Shown piece after piece: positions 62,700-64,000 of a DNA stretch of 64,000 nt. The DNA is from Chromatiaceae bacterium (GTDB taxonomy: Bacteria; Pseudomonadota; Gammaproteobacteria; Chromatiales; Chromatiaceae), in contig JACKMX010000002.1 of the NCBI GenBank assembly GCA_024235175.1, forward strand, positions 558,001 through 622,000, given 5' to 3'. The notes under the pieces were generated by a model. The model was not told the origin of the DNA. It made no database searches and saw nothing but the letters and a program-made list of their open reading frames with translations. Both the position numbers and the translations under genes were made by a program. Each line of letters begins with the position of its first letter. Within the stretch, counting starts at the first letter, position 1.

Positions 62700-63743
62700 T
62701 CAAAAGCCGTAAGCCGCCGCACGCTCCGGATCTTTACTGGCAACCAGCCTGGCCAATTTAACGATAACATTGGCCTGTTTCCAGGTTGCGTCATCCTGCA
62801 TCTTGCCATCGATCAGTACCGCACCGGACCCATCGGGCATCGCTTCCAGGATACGTTTGGCAAACAGCACCTCCTTGACTTCGGGGCTGAACACATCCTT
62901 GGCAATCTCAATCTGCTTCGGATGCAGCGTCCAGGTACCGACACAACCCTGCAGAAAGGCGTTGCGAAATTGCGCCTGGCAGGCATCGCTGTCGTCAAAG
63001 TCGCCGAACGGGCCGTAAAAGGCCTTAAGGCCGTTGGCCATGCACGCATCAACCATACGGGCCACCGTGTAATGCCATAAGTCCTGTTGGAAGAATGAAC
63101 GCTCGCCTCCGTCCGTGCGGGGGTCCGCCAGCACACCGTAAAAGGGATGACCGCCGCCAACCCGGGTAGTCTTCATTCCGCGCGAGGCGGCCAGGTCTGC
63201 CGGGCCCAGGCTCATGCCGTGCATACGCGGACTCGCCTGAGCGATCTCGTTGACGTTCATGACCCCCTGAGCGGTCTCCAGGATGGCATGAATCATAATC
63301 GGCTTTTTAACCTTGTGTTTTGCCTCCAGCTGAGCCAGCAACTGATCGACGTAGTGGATGTCCCAGGCACCTTCGACCTTGGGAACCATCAAGACATCCA
63401 GTTTGTCGCCCACCGCCTCTACGATCTGGGTGATATCGTCAAGACACCAAGGACTGTTGAGCGCATTGATGCGGGTCCACAAACCGGTATTGCCAAAATC
63501 GACCTCTTTGGCAACTTTGATAAAGCCGGCTCTGGCAGCTTCTTTCGCTTCGATCGGAATAGCATCCTCCAAATTACCAAGGAGCACGTCCACCTGTTTA
63601 ACCATTGACGGCACCTTGGCGCACATTTTCTCGATATGCGGGGGGAAAAAATGGATCGTACGCTCCAATGCAACGGGTAATTCACGCATTGGAGCCGGTG
63701 CGCCAATTGCCAGGGGTTTAAAAAAATCGTTTGGGGTTTTCAT
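62700..63743 (-). CDS. mcl: L-malyl-CoA / beta-methylmalyl-CoA / citramalyl-CoA lyase
   Basis: HpcH/CitE-fold lyase of 347 residues. In the 3-hydroxypropionate bi-cycle the enzyme splits malyl-CoA to acetyl-CoA and glyoxylate, condenses glyoxylate with propionyl-CoA and cleaves citramalyl-CoA to pyruvate and acetyl-CoA. Active-site features are E59-D60 in LLGNLEDAIPIEAKEAAR, R91 in WTRINALNSP, and magnesium ligands E156 (ILETAQGVM) and D183 (SLGPADLAASRGMKTTRVGG). It keeps the GGHPFYGVLAD insertion of long Mcl enzymes. GGAG lies 8 bases before the ATG. It sits 21 bases behind a second lyase gene. Confidence 0.93.
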   Translation of the reverse strand: MKTPNDFFKPLAIGAPAPMRELPVALERTIHFFPPHIEKMCAKVPSMVKQVDVLLGNLEDAIPIEAKEAARAGFIKVAKEVDFGNTGLWTRINALNSPWCLDDITQIVEAVGDKLDVLMVPKVEGAWDIHYVDQLLAQLEAKHKVKKPIMIHAILETAQGVMNVNEIAQASPRMHGMSLGPADLAASRGMKTTRVGGGHPFYGVLADPRTDGGERSFFQQDLWHYTVARMVDACMANGLKAFYGPFGDFDDSDACQAQFRNAFLQGCVGTWTLHPKQIEIAKDVFSPEVKEVLFAKRILEAMPDGSGAVLIDGKMQDDATWKQANVIVKLARLVASKDPERAAAYGF

Positions 63744-63764
63744 AACTGTTTCTCCGTTGAGTGA

Positions 63765-64000
63765 CTAGCTGGATAATCTGTTTCTAGCCGCAATTTGTGC
63801 AGCCTTCTTCACGGTGTTTTCGGCCTGGCGAATGGAGGCAATATCGATCATTTTCCCATCCAGGCTGACAGCCCCGGCTCCCTTCTGCTCCGCTTCCTGC
63901 ATCGCCTGCAATACCCGCTTGGCGTGAGCGACCTCCCCAGCCGATGGTTTAAACAGCTCATTGGCCATCTCCACCTGACTGGGATGAATCACCATCTTGC
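63765..64000 (-). CDS. CitE-like CoA ester lyase, C-terminal fragment
   Basis: The last 78 codons of a gene cut by the right window edge. KMVIHPSQVEMANELFKPSA and SLDGKMIDIASIRQAENTVK are the closing blocks of the HpcH/CitE lyase superfamily, shorter-type branch (malyl-CoA, citramalyl-CoA or malyl-CoA thioesterase). It is not a copy of the neighbouring Mcl, from which it differs at most positions. As the first known gene of the cluster it may be a dedicated (S)-citramalyl-CoA lyase or a malyl-CoA thioesterase. The catalytic N-terminal part is outside the window. Confidence 0.8.
   Translation of the reverse strand, partial: KMVIHPSQVEMANELFKPSAGEVAHAKRVLQAMQEAEQKGAGAVSLDGKMIDIASIRQAENTVKKAAQIAARNRLSS

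Overview
The window is a 64 kb piece of a gammaproteobacterial chromosome. Evidence for this is the block leuA-pssA-ilvC-ilvH-ilvI, a complete rsxABCDGE-nth operon, fabA behind proS, hda, purM-purN, an OxyR with cysteines at exactly positions 199 and 208, and a LapG/LapD pair. Composition is moderate in GC, and GTG starts and 1-4 base gene overlaps are common. No rRNA, tRNA, CRISPR array, prophage or intact transposase gene was seen. The gene content resembles purple-sulfur-type or symbiont-type sulfur oxidisers (Chromatiales/Sedimenticolaceae-like). That placement is an inference, because no sulfur gene lies in the window.

Layout. 1-3.6 kb is an accessory block: the start of an RND efflux pump and its membrane fusion protein on the minus strand, then two convergent paralogous GNAT-like acyltransferases of the PEP-CTERM/exosortase (FeeM-like) type. 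3.7-13.2 kb is a minus-strand housekeeping run: ibaG/bolA, prfC, rimI, a family-4 uracil-DNA glycosylase, then leuA, pssA, ilvC, ilvH and ilvI. 13.4-16.6 kb holds a DUF4124 protein and the lapD-lapG biofilm switch. 16.8-30.1 kb carries proS-fabA, oxyR, cpdA, acylphosphatase-tlpA-yihY, arsC-wrbA-hda, pgsA-DUF2066, purM-purN-DUF3108 and a dCMP deaminase. 30.1-34.0 kb is rich in inverted-repeat elements around a GH31 glucosidase, a tiny DUF1127/RSP_7527-like gene and yqiA. 34.0-39.9 kb holds a rubredoxin-reductase-rubredoxin fusion, an exbB-exbD-exbD-tonB operon, an RRM protein and a secreted HExxH protein. 40.0-50.5 kb holds usp, mrp, metG, rsxABCDGE, nth and a DUF1841 gene. 51.0-56.6 kb is a branched-chain-type ABC importer (livKHMGF) followed by a CBS-ACT protein.

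The most notable region is 57.4-64.0 kb, a minus-strand cluster that matches the second cycle of the 3-hydroxypropionate bi-cycle. In transcription order it encodes a CitE-like lyase (cut by the window edge), malyl-CoA/beta-methylmalyl-CoA/citramalyl-CoA lyase (Mcl), mesaconyl-CoA C1:C4 CoA transferase (Mct), mesaconyl-C4-CoA hydratase (Meh), a propionate/acetate-type CoA transferase, and mesaconyl-C1-CoA hydratase (Mch). Together these can join glyoxylate to propionyl-CoA and release pyruvate plus acetyl-CoA. No gene for the first cycle (malonyl-CoA reductase, propionyl-CoA synthase) is in the window. The CoA transferase embedded in the set suggests a module for co-assimilating propionate/acetate and glyoxylate rather than full autotrophy. 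This is the best candidate for an interesting metabolic system here. An 8-bp tandem repeat sits between mcl and mct, and the convergent ABC importer and CBS-ACT gene may or may not be functionally linked.
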